Notes under the pieces: model-generated
Seen by the model: only the letters and a program-made list of their open reading frames with translations
Databases searched by the model: none
What the model was told of the DNA's origin: nothing
In this document: piece after piece, positions 1 through 7,326 of the stretch
How positions within the stretch are numbered: position 1 is the first letter of the stretch
Layout of the letters: each line of letters starts with the position of its first letter
Assembly (NCBI RefSeq): GCF_014649795.1
Contig: NZ_BMTS01000004.1
Span: 124,001 to 188,000, forward strand
Direction: 5' to 3'
Origin: Streptomyces melanogenes
Lineage (GTDB): Bacteria; Actinomycetota; Actinomycetes; Streptomycetales; Streptomycetaceae
Length of the DNA stretch: 64,000 bases
Made by a program: the position numbers and the translations under genes

Positions 1-27
1 CGCTCCGCGCGGCACTCGCGCGGAGCG
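1..27. terminator. GC-rich hairpin at window edge
   Basis: CGCTCCGCGC and GCGCGGAGCG form a perfect 10-bp stem around a 7-base loop. It probably terminates a gene lying outside the window. No T-run follows, which is usual for Streptomyces. Confidence 0.5.
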
Positions 28-150
28 CCGGTTCCGGGCGGAAGGCGGCAGGTGAACGGCGGTGGATGGCCGATCATGTGCTCGACGTCAAGAGAACGCG
101 TGTGCCATGCTCGCGCCACATCGGACATCTGGCACAACGGGGGGTGTGGG

Positions 151-1119
151 ATGGGTCTGACGAGCGAGTTCACCACCGCCGTGGTGCCGGCGGCCGAGCG
201 GTTCGCGCTGTGGACGGAGCTGGCCGCCCAGTCCCATGTGCGCAACTGGCTGCGCAGCGAGTCGGCCGAGGACTTCCAGGCCTGGCTGCGCGTCCTCGAC
301 CTGGGCGATGTGCGGGTGTCGACGCTGACGTACCCGAGCGTGGAGATCCTTCGCACGCCCAAGCTGATCCGACAGGACGACCCCGAGGTCTACCAGGTCA
401 ACGTCCTCAGGTCGGGCAGCGGTCACGCCGCGCAGAACGGGCGGCTGGCCGCCGTGCGGGCCGGAGAGCTGGTCCTGGTGGACAGCAGCCGCCCTTTCGA
501 GGGCGGGTTCGACGGCGAGTTCTCGTCGATGACGGTGGTGCAACTGCCCCGCGCCCGGCTGCCGCTGCCCCAGGACGTGGTCCAGCAGGTCACCGCGACC
601 CCGATCGCGGCGGACCGGGGGATGGGCGGGGTGTTCGGGCGCTGGCTCGCCGACCTCGACGCCCGGGCCGACGAGTGCGCGCCCGGCGACATCCCGGCGC
701 TGGCCTCGGTGACGGTGGACCTGCTCGCCGCCGTGCTCGGACGCCGTATGGCCGTCGAGAACGAGATGACCCCCGAGTCGCGCAAGCACGCGCTGCGCGT
801 GGAGGTCTGCGACTTCATCAACCGGCACTTGAGCGACCCCTCCCTCTCGCCCGCGACCGTCGCCGCCGCCCACCGGATATCCCTGCGCCACCTCCACCAG
901 ATCTTCGACTCGCGCGGCACCACGGTCGCCGCGTGGATCCGGGCCCGGCGGCTGGAGTGCTGCCGCCGGGACCTGGCCGACCCGGCCCTGCGCCGCCGCC
1001 CGGTGTACGCGATCGGCGCCCGCTGGGGTTTCATCGAGCCGTCCCACTTCAGCCGCGCCTTCCGCGCGGCGTACGGGATCAGCCCGCGTGACTACCGTGA
1101 GGCAGCCCGGAACCGCTGA
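151..1119 (+). CDS. AraC/XylS family transcriptional regulator
   Basis: DNA-binding activator or repressor of about 322 residues. The C-terminal ~100 residues carry two helix-turn-helix units; the second contains the signature WGFIEPSHFSRAFRAAYGISP followed by DYRE, the AraC-family hallmark. The N-terminal ~200 residues look like the AraC_binding_2 type sensor domain. I chose ATG 151 (MGLTSEF) because a G-rich tract precedes it and the upstream residues of the longer frame are Cys/Arg-rich and not protein-like. The 3' end overlaps the convergent ligase gene by 41 bp, so the two cannot be fully transcribed independently. The target is unknown; the neighbouring ligase is a candidate. Confidence 0.85.
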   Translation: MGLTSEFTTAVVPAAERFALWTELAAQSHVRNWLRSESAEDFQAWLRVLDLGDVRVSTLTYPSVEILRTPKLIRQDDPEVYQVNVLRSGSGHAAQNGRLAAVRAGELVLVDSSRPFEGGFDGEFSSMTVVQLPRARLPLPQDVVQQVTATPIAADRGMGGVFGRWLADLDARADECAPGDIPALASVTVDLLAAVLGRRMAVENEMTPESRKHALRVEVCDFINRHLSDPSLSPATVAAAHRISLRHLHQIFDSRGTTVAAWIRARRLECCRRDLADPALRRRPVYAIGARWGFIEPSHFSRAFRAAYGISPRDYREAARNR

Positions 1120-2455
1120 CCGGCTCGTCCGTCCGGGAGTGGCGGTAGAGGAAGCCGTACTCGTCGGCCCAGCAGGCGTCGCCCGTGAAGGTCCAGCCGT
1201 TGCGCACGGTGTCCTGCTGGCGCTCGTCGTCGAGATAGCGGCAGCCCGTGGGGCCCTTGACGGCCAGCGCGCCGACCTGGCCGTACGGCAGGGGACGCCC
1301 GGTCTCGTCGACGATCGCGGTGAGGTAGCCGGGGACGGCCCGCCCGATCGCGCCGGGACGGGACCAGGCCTCCTCGCCGCGCATCGAGACGAAGATGTGG
1401 AGCAGCTCGGTGGAGCTGAGCCCGTCGATCACGCTGTTGCCGGTCCGCTGCTTCCACCGGCGGCGCGTCTCGGTCGGCAGCGCCTCCCCGGACGAGACGC
1501 ACTCGCGCAGCGAGGCCAGGTCGTACGGGGTGGGATCGGCGCAGATCGCCTGGTAGCGGGCGGGGCCGCTGAAGCAGACCGTGGCGCGGAACTCGCCTAT
1601 GGCGCGGGCGATTTGGCGCGGCGAAGAGGTGTCGAGCAGCACCGTCGAGGCGCCGACGTGCAGGGGGAAGAGGAGCAGTCCGCCAAGGCCGTAGGTGTCC
1701 GCGAGCGAGGGCGTGCCGATGAAGCGGTCGTCGGCGGTGGCCCGTAGGACGTGCCGGGGGAAGGAGTTGCACGCGGCCATCACATCGCGGTGCGAGTGCA
1801 CCGTGGCCTTGGGCATTCCCGTGCTGCCGGAGGTGAAGGCGATCAGACAGGGGTCGGTCGCGGCCGTGTCGACCGGGAGTGACCAGTCGGGCTTGTCCTC
1901 CATGGCCCGCTCAAGCCCGCCCTCGGCGCCCACCCCGCCACGGAAGAACATCGTCCGGGGCACCCGCCCGGTCGACTCCAGCTCGGACCGCAGGCCGGAC
2001 TCGCACAGGGCGTGGGTGACCCGGGCCTTGTCGATCACCAAGGCGAGCTCCTCGGCCCGCAGCGTGGGCTCGGTCGCCACGACCACCCCGCCCGCCCGCA
2101 CCACCGCGAGCCAGATCGCCGCCAGCATCGGTGTGTTGGCACCGCGCAGCAGCACCCGGTTGCCCGGCACCAGGCCCATGTCCTCGGTCAGGACGTGCAC
2201 GATCCGCGCCACGACGGCGGTGAGCTGCTCATACGTCCAGCGCACGCCGTGCGGGGACAGCACGGCGGGCCGCTGTGCCCGGTCCAACGAACCGCCCCCC
2301 TCCAGGAGTTCCCACCCGCAGTTCAGCCGCGCGGGGAAACGCAACGAGGGCATGCCGAGGAGCAGATCGGGCTGGAGCGGCCCGGGTGGTAGGTGGTCCC
2401 GTACGAAGGTGTCCGCGTGGGCGGATCCGTGATCTGCTTGCGATGGGGTGTTCAA
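1079..2455 (-). CDS. AMP-dependent acyl/aryl-CoA ligase-like protein, C-terminal domain missing
   Basis: ANL-superfamily adenylate-forming enzyme, 458 residues, closest in look to benzoate/aryl-CoA ligases. The phosphate-binding loop FTSGSTGMPKAT, the A5-like segment GLSSTELLHIF and the adenylate-binding Asp in FTGDACWADEYGF are all visible. The family is normally 510-560 residues. Here translation stops just after the hinge (YRHSRTDE), so the C-terminal lid domain with its catalytic Lys is absent and replaced by a short Gly/Ser-rich tail. Start is TTG 2455 with an AGGAGG-type ribosome site in the upstream sequence. It is divergent from the formyltransferase-like gene and overlaps the convergent AraC gene at its 3' end. 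It is either a truncated, decaying gene or an adenylation-only protein; thioesterification is unlikely. Confidence 0.75.
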   Translation of the reverse strand: MNTPSQADHGSAHADTFVRDHLPPGPLQPDLLLGMPSLRFPARLNCGWELLEGGGSLDRAQRPAVLSPHGVRWTYEQLTAVVARIVHVLTEDMGLVPGNRVLLRGANTPMLAAIWLAVVRAGGVVVATEPTLRAEELALVIDKARVTHALCESGLRSELESTGRVPRTMFFRGGVGAEGGLERAMEDKPDWSLPVDTAATDPCLIAFTSGSTGMPKATVHSHRDVMAACNSFPRHVLRATADDRFIGTPSLADTYGLGGLLLFPLHVGASTVLLDTSSPRQIARAIGEFRATVCFSGPARYQAICADPTPYDLASLRECVSSGEALPTETRRRWKQRTGNSVIDGLSSTELLHIFVSMRGEEAWSRPGAIGRAVPGYLTAIVDETGRPLPYGQVGALAVKGPTGCRYLDDERQQDTVRNGWTFTGDACWADEYGFLYRHSRTDEPVSGSGLPHGSHAG

Positions 2456-2708
2456 CTGCCTGCCCCCTCCTGGTCGGCTTGTGCCTCATTCAACGAGGGC
2501 CGACTAGAGATGTCCTTGACGATCCGTGCGCGCCCCTTGTCGGATCGTGCACACAGCGACGATCGGGGCCGGTGGGACGGGGGTTGCCGAAGTCGCGGAG
2601 AAGCGGGGCGCGTCCGCCGGGCGCCCGCTCCCGAGCGCTCTTGACGACCCGGCACCCCGTCAGCACCCTGGCTCATGCCGGGGAGGCGGGCCCGAGCGAG
2701 GGGGACGC

Positions 2709-3317
2709 GTGGGACTTCATCGCGCGCGACGGGGCGATCCGTCGTTGCTGCTGGTCACGGACAGGTCGGCGTGGGGCGAACTGGTCGGGCGGTTCGCCCG
2801 GGCGAGCGGCGCGGCCGTCGCGCACATGCTGTGGGAGCACGGCGACCCGGTCGCCCACGACCCGCTCGGCGGCTGGGAGGGCGACTGGATAGTCGGTTTC
2901 CAGGCCGACTACGTCCTGTCCGGCCAGGAGCTGAAGCGCGCCCGCCGCGGCGCCCTCAACTTCCGTCCCGGGCCGCCCGACATCCGGGGCGTGGGGATGT
3001 ACGAGGTGGCGCTGGCGCGGTCGGCGGACACCTTCGGGGTGACCTGCCACCACATGGTCGAGCGGGTGGACGCGGGGCCGATCGTCGAGGTGGAGCGCTT
3101 CCCCGTCGCGGAGGACGCCACCGGCGCCGCGCTGTGCGAGGAGGCCGCCGCCCGGGCCTATCTGCAGTTCCTGCGGCTCATGCCCCTCGTCGTGAACGGC
3201 GCCGAACTGCCGGTGTCGACGGAGGAGTGGCGCGGCCCGCTGCACACCTGGGCGCAGCTGCGCCGCCGCTCGTGGCCGGATGCGGGCGTACGGAGTGTGC
3301 GGAGCGTGAAGGGATAA
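2709..3317 (+). CDS. formyltransferase-fold protein (Fmt/PurN-like) with altered catalytic His
   Basis: About 202 residues of the N10-formyl-tetrahydrofolate-dependent transferase fold. The core ALNFRPGPPDIRG, followed by TCHHMVERVDAGPIV, matches the family's catalytic block. In the family the block reads Asn-x-His with a distal Asp (DAGP). Asn and Asp are present here, but the His position is Arg (residue 86, codon CGT at 2964), one base away from CAT. GTG 2709 was chosen because GAGGGGGA lies just upstream; the longer frame upstream is Arg/Gly-rich noise. No dedicated partner is visible other than the divergent truncated ligase. If the substitution is real, normal formyl transfer should be impaired. 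The acceptor substrate is unknown. Confidence 0.7.
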   Translation: MGLHRARRGDPSLLLVTDRSAWGELVGRFARASGAAVAHMLWEHGDPVAHDPLGGWEGDWIVGFQADYVLSGQELKRARRGALNFRPGPPDIRGVGMYEVALARSADTFGVTCHHMVERVDAGPIVEVERFPVAEDATGAALCEEAAARAYLQFLRLMPLVVNGAELPVSTEEWRGPLHTWAQLRRRSWPDAGVRSVRSVKG

Positions 3318-3437
3318 ACCACGCTTTCCGTTAGATCTCATAGCAGTGGAGAATCGATTGCTCACGGAGAGTGACCACTAGGGTGATCTTGACGCGCGTG
3401 CTGTGCGCGTCGGTTGCTCTTCGAAAGGGTTGTCTCC

Positions 3438-3851
3438 ATGCGCCTCCGCACCGCTGCCGCCACCGTCACGGCCGGCACCTTCGTACTCCTGCTCACCGTC
3501 TCGGGCACGGCCAACGCCGCGACCGGCGACTTCTCGTACAAGTACGTCGGCCTGGACGGGCAGCCGCAGTCGGACGCGCTGCACGATCCGGATTCCGGGG
3601 AGTGCGTCACGCTCGCGGAGGTCGCGGACCCGGGCGCCTCCGAACCCGCCTTCGCCCCGCACAACAACACCGACGAATTCGCGATGGTGTTCACCGGGCC
3701 CGGTGCGACACGGCAACTCCGGCCCGCGGCCCGGCAGACGGGCCTGCGGCTGCCCGGCCTCGCGATGTGGATGGGGCCGCCGGTAATGCCCTTGCCAAGG
3801 AGACCCACCGAATCGTTTCGGCAGGGTCGTTGCGCGCAACACTGTTCATGA
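3438..3851 (+). CDS. small secreted protein
   Basis: About 137 residues. A clear Sec signal peptide runs from MRLRTAAATVTAGTF through a hydrophobic stretch to TANA/ATGDF. The mature N-terminal ~75 residues (GDFSYKYVGLDGQPQS, then GECVTLAEV and NNTDEFAMVFTG) resemble a small secreted family common in Streptomyces. That family usually continues with a Cys and a conserved RSVVF-like C-terminus; here the C-terminus (after residue ~83) becomes unrelated and Pro/Arg-rich, which may reflect a frameshift or divergence. ATG 3438 is preferred over upstream 3414 because it begins the signal peptide. Function unknown. Confidence 0.6.
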   Translation: MRLRTAAATVTAGTFVLLLTVSGTANAATGDFSYKYVGLDGQPQSDALHDPDSGECVTLAEVADPGASEPAFAPHNNTDEFAMVFTGPGATRQLRPAARQTGLRLPGLAMWMGPPVMPLPRRPTESFRQGRCAQHCS

Positions 3852-3917
3852 CAGGCCAACTCCGCCTCGACCCCCGGCTGGTCGACGGAGAGTCATGGAA
3901 CACCTCGGCGGGACGTG

Positions 3918-3980
3918 CCCGTGGGGGGCCTTCGGCTTCGACGTCATCAGCCGGCCCCCCACCCGTTCCCCCCACGGGCC
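3918..3980 (+). other. mutually exclusive hairpins upstream of the lysin-like gene
   Basis: The G-run CCCGTGGGGGGCC at 3918-3930 can pair with GGCCCCCCAC at 3953-3962 (10 bp) or with CCCCCCACGGG at 3968-3978 (11 bp). The two folds cannot coexist. They lie 34-96 bases before the start codon at 4014. They may be a terminator/attenuator or simple low-complexity DNA. Confidence 0.35.
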
Positions 3981-4013
3981 CCGCACGACCGGGGCTCCGC
4001 TCTGGAGGCTTCG

Positions 4014-4901
4014 ATGCCCGACCTCTGGCTGCCCGGCGCACAACGCATCGACGTGGGAGACCACGCCCCCACCGACAGCACCTACCCCGCCAAGGCGATC
4101 GCCCACATCACCTGGGACAAGAACGCCACCGCCGCCCATCCCCAGGACCAGGTGCCGTACGGGAACCTGCAGGACTGGTTCGGCCGCAACCCCGACGGCA
4201 AGACGTCCGCCCCCCATATCCTCTGGTCGCCCTTCACCGGCGCGTTCACCCAGTTCTTCCCGGCGAACTCGCGCTCCAAGTCGCTGGTCGACTTATCCGG
4301 CGGCACCCGCACCAACAGAGCGGGCTCGGTCGTCATCCAGATCGAGTCGCACTTCTTCCCGTACTGCCGGGTCAACGGCAAGGTCTACGCCAGGCTCGTC
4401 GACACCCCCTGCGCCGGCTGGGCGACGCTGAACGCCTGGGTGCGCTCCTGGGGCGTGCCCGACACCTGGCCCATGGGGCGGCCGGTCGACTTCACCTCGC
4501 GCCGCGACGAGCACGTGTGGGAGACACAAGGGGGCTGGTACGGACACCAGCAGGTGCCGGAGAACACCCATCAGGACCCCGGCTCCTGGCCCCAGTTCAC
4601 CGGGGCGCCGCCGAAGGCGAAGGTCTCGCTGGTCCATGTCGTCGCCGCGGCCAGGCGCGACCCCGGCCTCCCGCAGGGCGGCACCACCTACAAGGCGGAG
4701 GTCCTGGTCGTGGAGCGCGCCCTGCAAGCGGAGGGGCTGCTCAGCGCCACCTGGGTGGACGGCTCGTTCGGCACCAAGACGAAGACGGCGTACGCCGCCT
4801 GGCAGCGGCGGTGCGGCTATTCGGGCCCGGACGCGGACGGGATCCCCGGCCGCGACTCGCTCACCCGGCTCGGCGCCCGCCACGGCTTCACGGTCGTCTG
4901 A
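4014..4901 (+). CDS. peptidoglycan-binding, lysin-like protein
   Basis: About 295 residues. The N-terminal two thirds (AIAHITWDKNATA, then SHFFPYCRVNGKVYARLVDT, WGVPDTWPMGRP and GGWYGHQQVPENTHQDPG) resembles the N-acetylmuramoyl-amidase/endolysin-type domain found in actinomycetes and their phages; the GHQQVPENTHQDPG block is the typical substrate-site segment. The last ~75 residues (EVLVVERALQAEGLL, then DGSFGTKTKTAYAAWQ) form a PG_binding_1-like repeat. No signal peptide is visible, so export would need another route. The start at ATG 4014 has GGAGG eight bases upstream. It stands alone between a secreted-protein gene and an NmrA-like gene, with no holin. A domesticated phage lysin is possible. 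Confidence 0.75.
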   Translation: MPDLWLPGAQRIDVGDHAPTDSTYPAKAIAHITWDKNATAAHPQDQVPYGNLQDWFGRNPDGKTSAPHILWSPFTGAFTQFFPANSRSKSLVDLSGGTRTNRAGSVVIQIESHFFPYCRVNGKVYARLVDTPCAGWATLNAWVRSWGVPDTWPMGRPVDFTSRRDEHVWETQGGWYGHQQVPENTHQDPGSWPQFTGAPPKAKVSLVHVVAAARRDPGLPQGGTTYKAEVLVVERALQAEGLLSATWVDGSFGTKTKTAYAAWQRRCGYSGPDADGIPGRDSLTRLGARHGFTVV

Positions 4902-5028
4902 CACCGCCCAACCGCAGGGCTCACAGGTCCCGGCGGCCGATCGCGACCTCGGTGACGACCGCCGGGACCAGCGCCCATGCCCGAGGGCGGCTGCGGAATA
5001 TCCCGTGCACCGACCGGTTGAGCTGATC

Positions 5029-5874
5029 ATGAACAGGATTCTGGTGACCGGCGCGACCGGCAACGTGGGCAGTCAGGTGGTCGCGCAACTCGTGGCAGAG
5101 GGCATCGGAGTACGGGCGTTGACGCGTCGGCCGCAACCGGCCGGGGTGCTGAACGGCGTCGAGGTCGCGACGGGGGACCTGGCGGAGCCGGAGTCGTTGG
5201 AGGCGGCGCTGGCGGGGATCGAGACGGTGTTCCTGATCTGGCCGTTCCTCACCACGGAGGGTGCGCCCACCGCCCTGGAGGCGATCGGGCGGCAGGCGCG
5301 CAGGGTCGTGTACCTCTCGTCGTCGGGCGTGCGCGAGGACGTCGACCGGCAGAGCGATCCCATCAACCAACTGCACGCCGACATGGAGGCGTTGATCGAG
5401 GGGTCCGGGCTTGAGCGGGCCGTCCTGCGGTCGAACACCATCGCCTCCAACACGCTCGGCTGGGCCGGGCAGATCCGGGACACCGGGGTGGTGCGCGGCC
5501 CGGACATCGCGCCCACCGCCGTGGTCCACGAGCGCGATGTCGCGGCGGTGGCGGTGCGGGCGCTGGCCGATCCCCGGCAGGTGGCGGTGAAGCACGTCCT
5601 GACCGGCCCGGAGGTCGTGAGCAGGGCCGAGCAGGTACGGGCGATCAGCGAGGCGATCGGGCGTCCGCTGCGGTTCGAGGAGGTGCCCGTGGAGGACGCC
5701 CGGGAGCAGATGCTCGCGGACGGACGGCCGCCCGCCCTGGTGGAGGCCCTGCTGGCGAGCGCCGCGAAGCGGTCGCGGTCGGACCTGGTCACCGGCACGG
5801 TGGAGGAGATCACCGGGAAGCCCGCGCGTACGTTCCGCACCTGGGCGGACGACCACGCCGACGACTTCCGCTGA
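5029..5874 (+). CDS. NmrA-like NAD(P)-binding oxidoreductase
   Basis: 281-residue atypical short-chain dehydrogenase. The N-terminal MNRILVTGATGNVGSQVV carries the GxxGxxG dinucleotide-binding motif. The family Tyr-x3-Lys is not evident, as is common for NmrA-like proteins that sense or use NAD(P)H and quinones (QOR2-like). A segment HERDVAAVAVRAL matches the conserved middle of the family. ATG 5029 begins exactly at the Rossmann strand; a longer upstream frame is noise. It ends 9 bases before the convergent radical SAM stop codon. Substrate unknown. Confidence 0.85.
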   Translation: MNRILVTGATGNVGSQVVAQLVAEGIGVRALTRRPQPAGVLNGVEVATGDLAEPESLEAALAGIETVFLIWPFLTTEGAPTALEAIGRQARRVVYLSSSGVREDVDRQSDPINQLHADMEALIEGSGLERAVLRSNTIASNTLGWAGQIRDTGVVRGPDIAPTAVVHERDVAAVAVRALADPRQVAVKHVLTGPEVVSRAEQVRAISEAIGRPLRFEEVPVEDAREQMLADGRPPALVEALLASAAKRSRSDLVTGTVEEITGKPARTFRTWADDHADDFR

Positions 5875-5883
5875 CTGTCGCTC

Positions 5884-6936
5884 TCACAACCGCCCACCGG
5901 CCGCCGGTACATGGACCGGGCGGGCCTCGATGCGCTCGCGCACCTCGGGCGAGCCGAACCGCAGGTCGATGCGGCGCACCGCCTCGGCCCAGTCGGCGCG
6001 CGTGCGGATGGCGTTGAGGCAGTCGACCACGAACGGGTCGTCCCAGCGCGCCCGGGACCGCCGCCACAGGACCAGCGGGTCCTCGGTGAGCAGGCTGCCC
6101 ACCGTGCCCTCGTAGATCGGCATGGCGCGCACCTCGCCGTCCGGCTCGATCTCCATCGGGCGGAAGCTCGGGGTGCGCGCGAGGAACTCCGGGTTCATCT
6201 GCACCTCGAAGTTCTCGGTGGTCTCCACGGCGACCGACGCGGGGGCGGCCGCCTGGAGCCGGCGCCGGGTCTCGGGCGCGATCAGCTCGGCCACCTGCTC
6301 GTCCCGCAGCAGCTCGTGCTCGACGAACGAGGGGCGGCTGGCCAGCCCCGTCGGCACCACCGCCCCGAAGTACAGGGTCTCCAGGTGCGGGAAGCGGGGT
6401 GCCACCTCCGCGCACATCCGGTCCATCTCGTCGAAGTTGCTGCGGATGACGACGTAGTCGATGCCGAAGCGCGGGGCCGGGAGGCCCGCCGCGAGCCTGC
6501 GCCCCACCTCCGCGTCGATCCGGGCCAGTGCGCCGGTCGCCCGCTCGAAGGAACGCGCGCGCCCCCGTATCCGGTCGTGGGTCGCGGCCGTCGCCCCGTC
6601 GAGGCTCACCACGATCTTGGACACCGTCCCGGCCAGCGCCTCGACCGTCGCCGCCGGCACCGCCCAGCCGCTGGTGTAGACGAAGACCACCAACCCGGCG
6701 TCCGCGAAGTACCGGGCGACGTCCACGATCCGCTTGATGGTCAGCGGCTCGCCGCCGCACAGGGTGATCTGCTGCGGCTCAAGGGAGAGGATCGCGTCCG
6801 CGACCCGCATCATCTCGTCGTGGCTGAGGTTCTTCGCCGGGCGCCGCCCCGACTCCGTATAGCAGTGGTAGCAGCGCAGCGGGCAGGCGAACGTGACGTC
6901 CCAGATGATGGCGTTGGGGTTCTCGACGGTGTCCAT
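5884..6936 (-). CDS. radical SAM protein with cysteine-poor SPASM-like tail
   Basis: 350-residue radical S-adenosylmethionine enzyme. The [4Fe-4S]-binding motif is CPLRCYHC (Cys18, Cys22, Cys25), followed by the SAM-binding GGEP (61-64) and a KIVVSLDGATAATHDRIRG segment typical of peptide-modifying members. Near the C-terminus, MEIEPDGEVRAMPIYEGTVG and the following LW-rich stretch have the spacing of a SPASM domain, but only one Cys (DCLNAIR) is left, so extra Fe-S clusters cannot be bound in the normal way. ATG 6936 has GGAGG close upstream. It is divergent from the mini-ORF and ABC exporter genes, which suggests maturation of a small peptide. No RRE domain was recognised. Substrate unknown. 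Confidence 0.85.
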   Translation of the reverse strand: MDTVENPNAIIWDVTFACPLRCYHCYTESGRRPAKNLSHDEMMRVADAILSLEPQQITLCGGEPLTIKRIVDVARYFADAGLVVFVYTSGWAVPAATVEALAGTVSKIVVSLDGATAATHDRIRGRARSFERATGALARIDAEVGRRLAAGLPAPRFGIDYVVIRSNFDEMDRMCAEVAPRFPHLETLYFGAVVPTGLASRPSFVEHELLRDEQVAELIAPETRRRLQAAAPASVAVETTENFEVQMNPEFLARTPSFRPMEIEPDGEVRAMPIYEGTVGSLLTEDPLVLWRRSRARWDDPFVVDCLNAIRTRADWAEAVRRIDLRFGSPEVRERIEARPVHVPAAGGRL

Positions 6937-7163
6937 GGGCGTACCTCCAGGCCGCGGGGGCGACACACGTCGCCGGATCCGCACGCTACGAACGCCCGGC
7001 CCGCCGGTCTTCCGTGGCGAAGTACGCAATGAGCGCGGGCGCGTACGTACGCACCCGGGATACCTACGGAACCCGCGCGCCCCCAACTCCGTACCGGCGG
7101 CTTTGAGTTACGTAGTCGAATACGGATCTCCTCGGCCCGGTCCAGCGGCTAGCTTCCTCTCCT
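6937..7163. promoter_or_regulatory. shared divergent promoter region of the radical SAM and exporter genes
   Basis: This 227-bp region lies between the radical SAM start codon and the mini-ORF. It must carry promoters for both directions. It has a locally AT-richer stretch near 7100-7130 (around TTGAGTTACGTAG). I cannot assign -35/-10 pairs with confidence. Confidence 0.4.
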
Positions 7164-7232
7164 GTGACCCAGAGCACGGAGGAGGTGAGCCTCATGATGT
7201 ATCCGCCCCCGACCGTCGGTACCGGTCGCTAA
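7164..7232 (+). CDS. candidate precursor or leader mini-peptide ending PPPTVGTGR
   Basis: A tiny ORF immediately before the exporter genes. Two starts are possible. ATG 7194 has an excellent ribosome site, GGAGGAGGTGA, 5-6 bases upstream and gives the 12-mer MMYPPPTVGTGR. GTG 7164, the first in-frame start after a stop at 7113, gives a 22-mer beginning MTQSTEEVSL and ending with the same residues. The TAA stop is 94 bases before the transporter ATG. Two interpretations fit. It may be a very short RiPP precursor for the divergent radical SAM enzyme, or a regulatory leader in which the PPP run stalls ribosomes. The strong ribosome site suggests that it is translated; its role is inference. Confidence 0.5.
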   Translation: MTQSTEEVSLMMYPPPTVGTGR

Positions 7233-7326
7233 CGCGAAGGCGGTGGCCGCTTCCGTCCCGGAGCGGCCACCGCACCCGTCGGCCGGGAAGGCCGGCGAAC
7301 CCCGTCCGGCGGAGGTGAACCGGTTC

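Noticed and set aside
3438..3851. Definite frameshift in the small secreted protein
   Set aside because: The C-terminus diverges from my expectation of the family, but no single indel restores it cleanly, so I only note it as odd.
7243..7326. GTG 7243 as start of the first exporter
   Set aside because: It adds a Pro/Gly-rich stretch with weaker ribosome site; ATG 7327 has GGAGGTG. It cannot be fully excluded.
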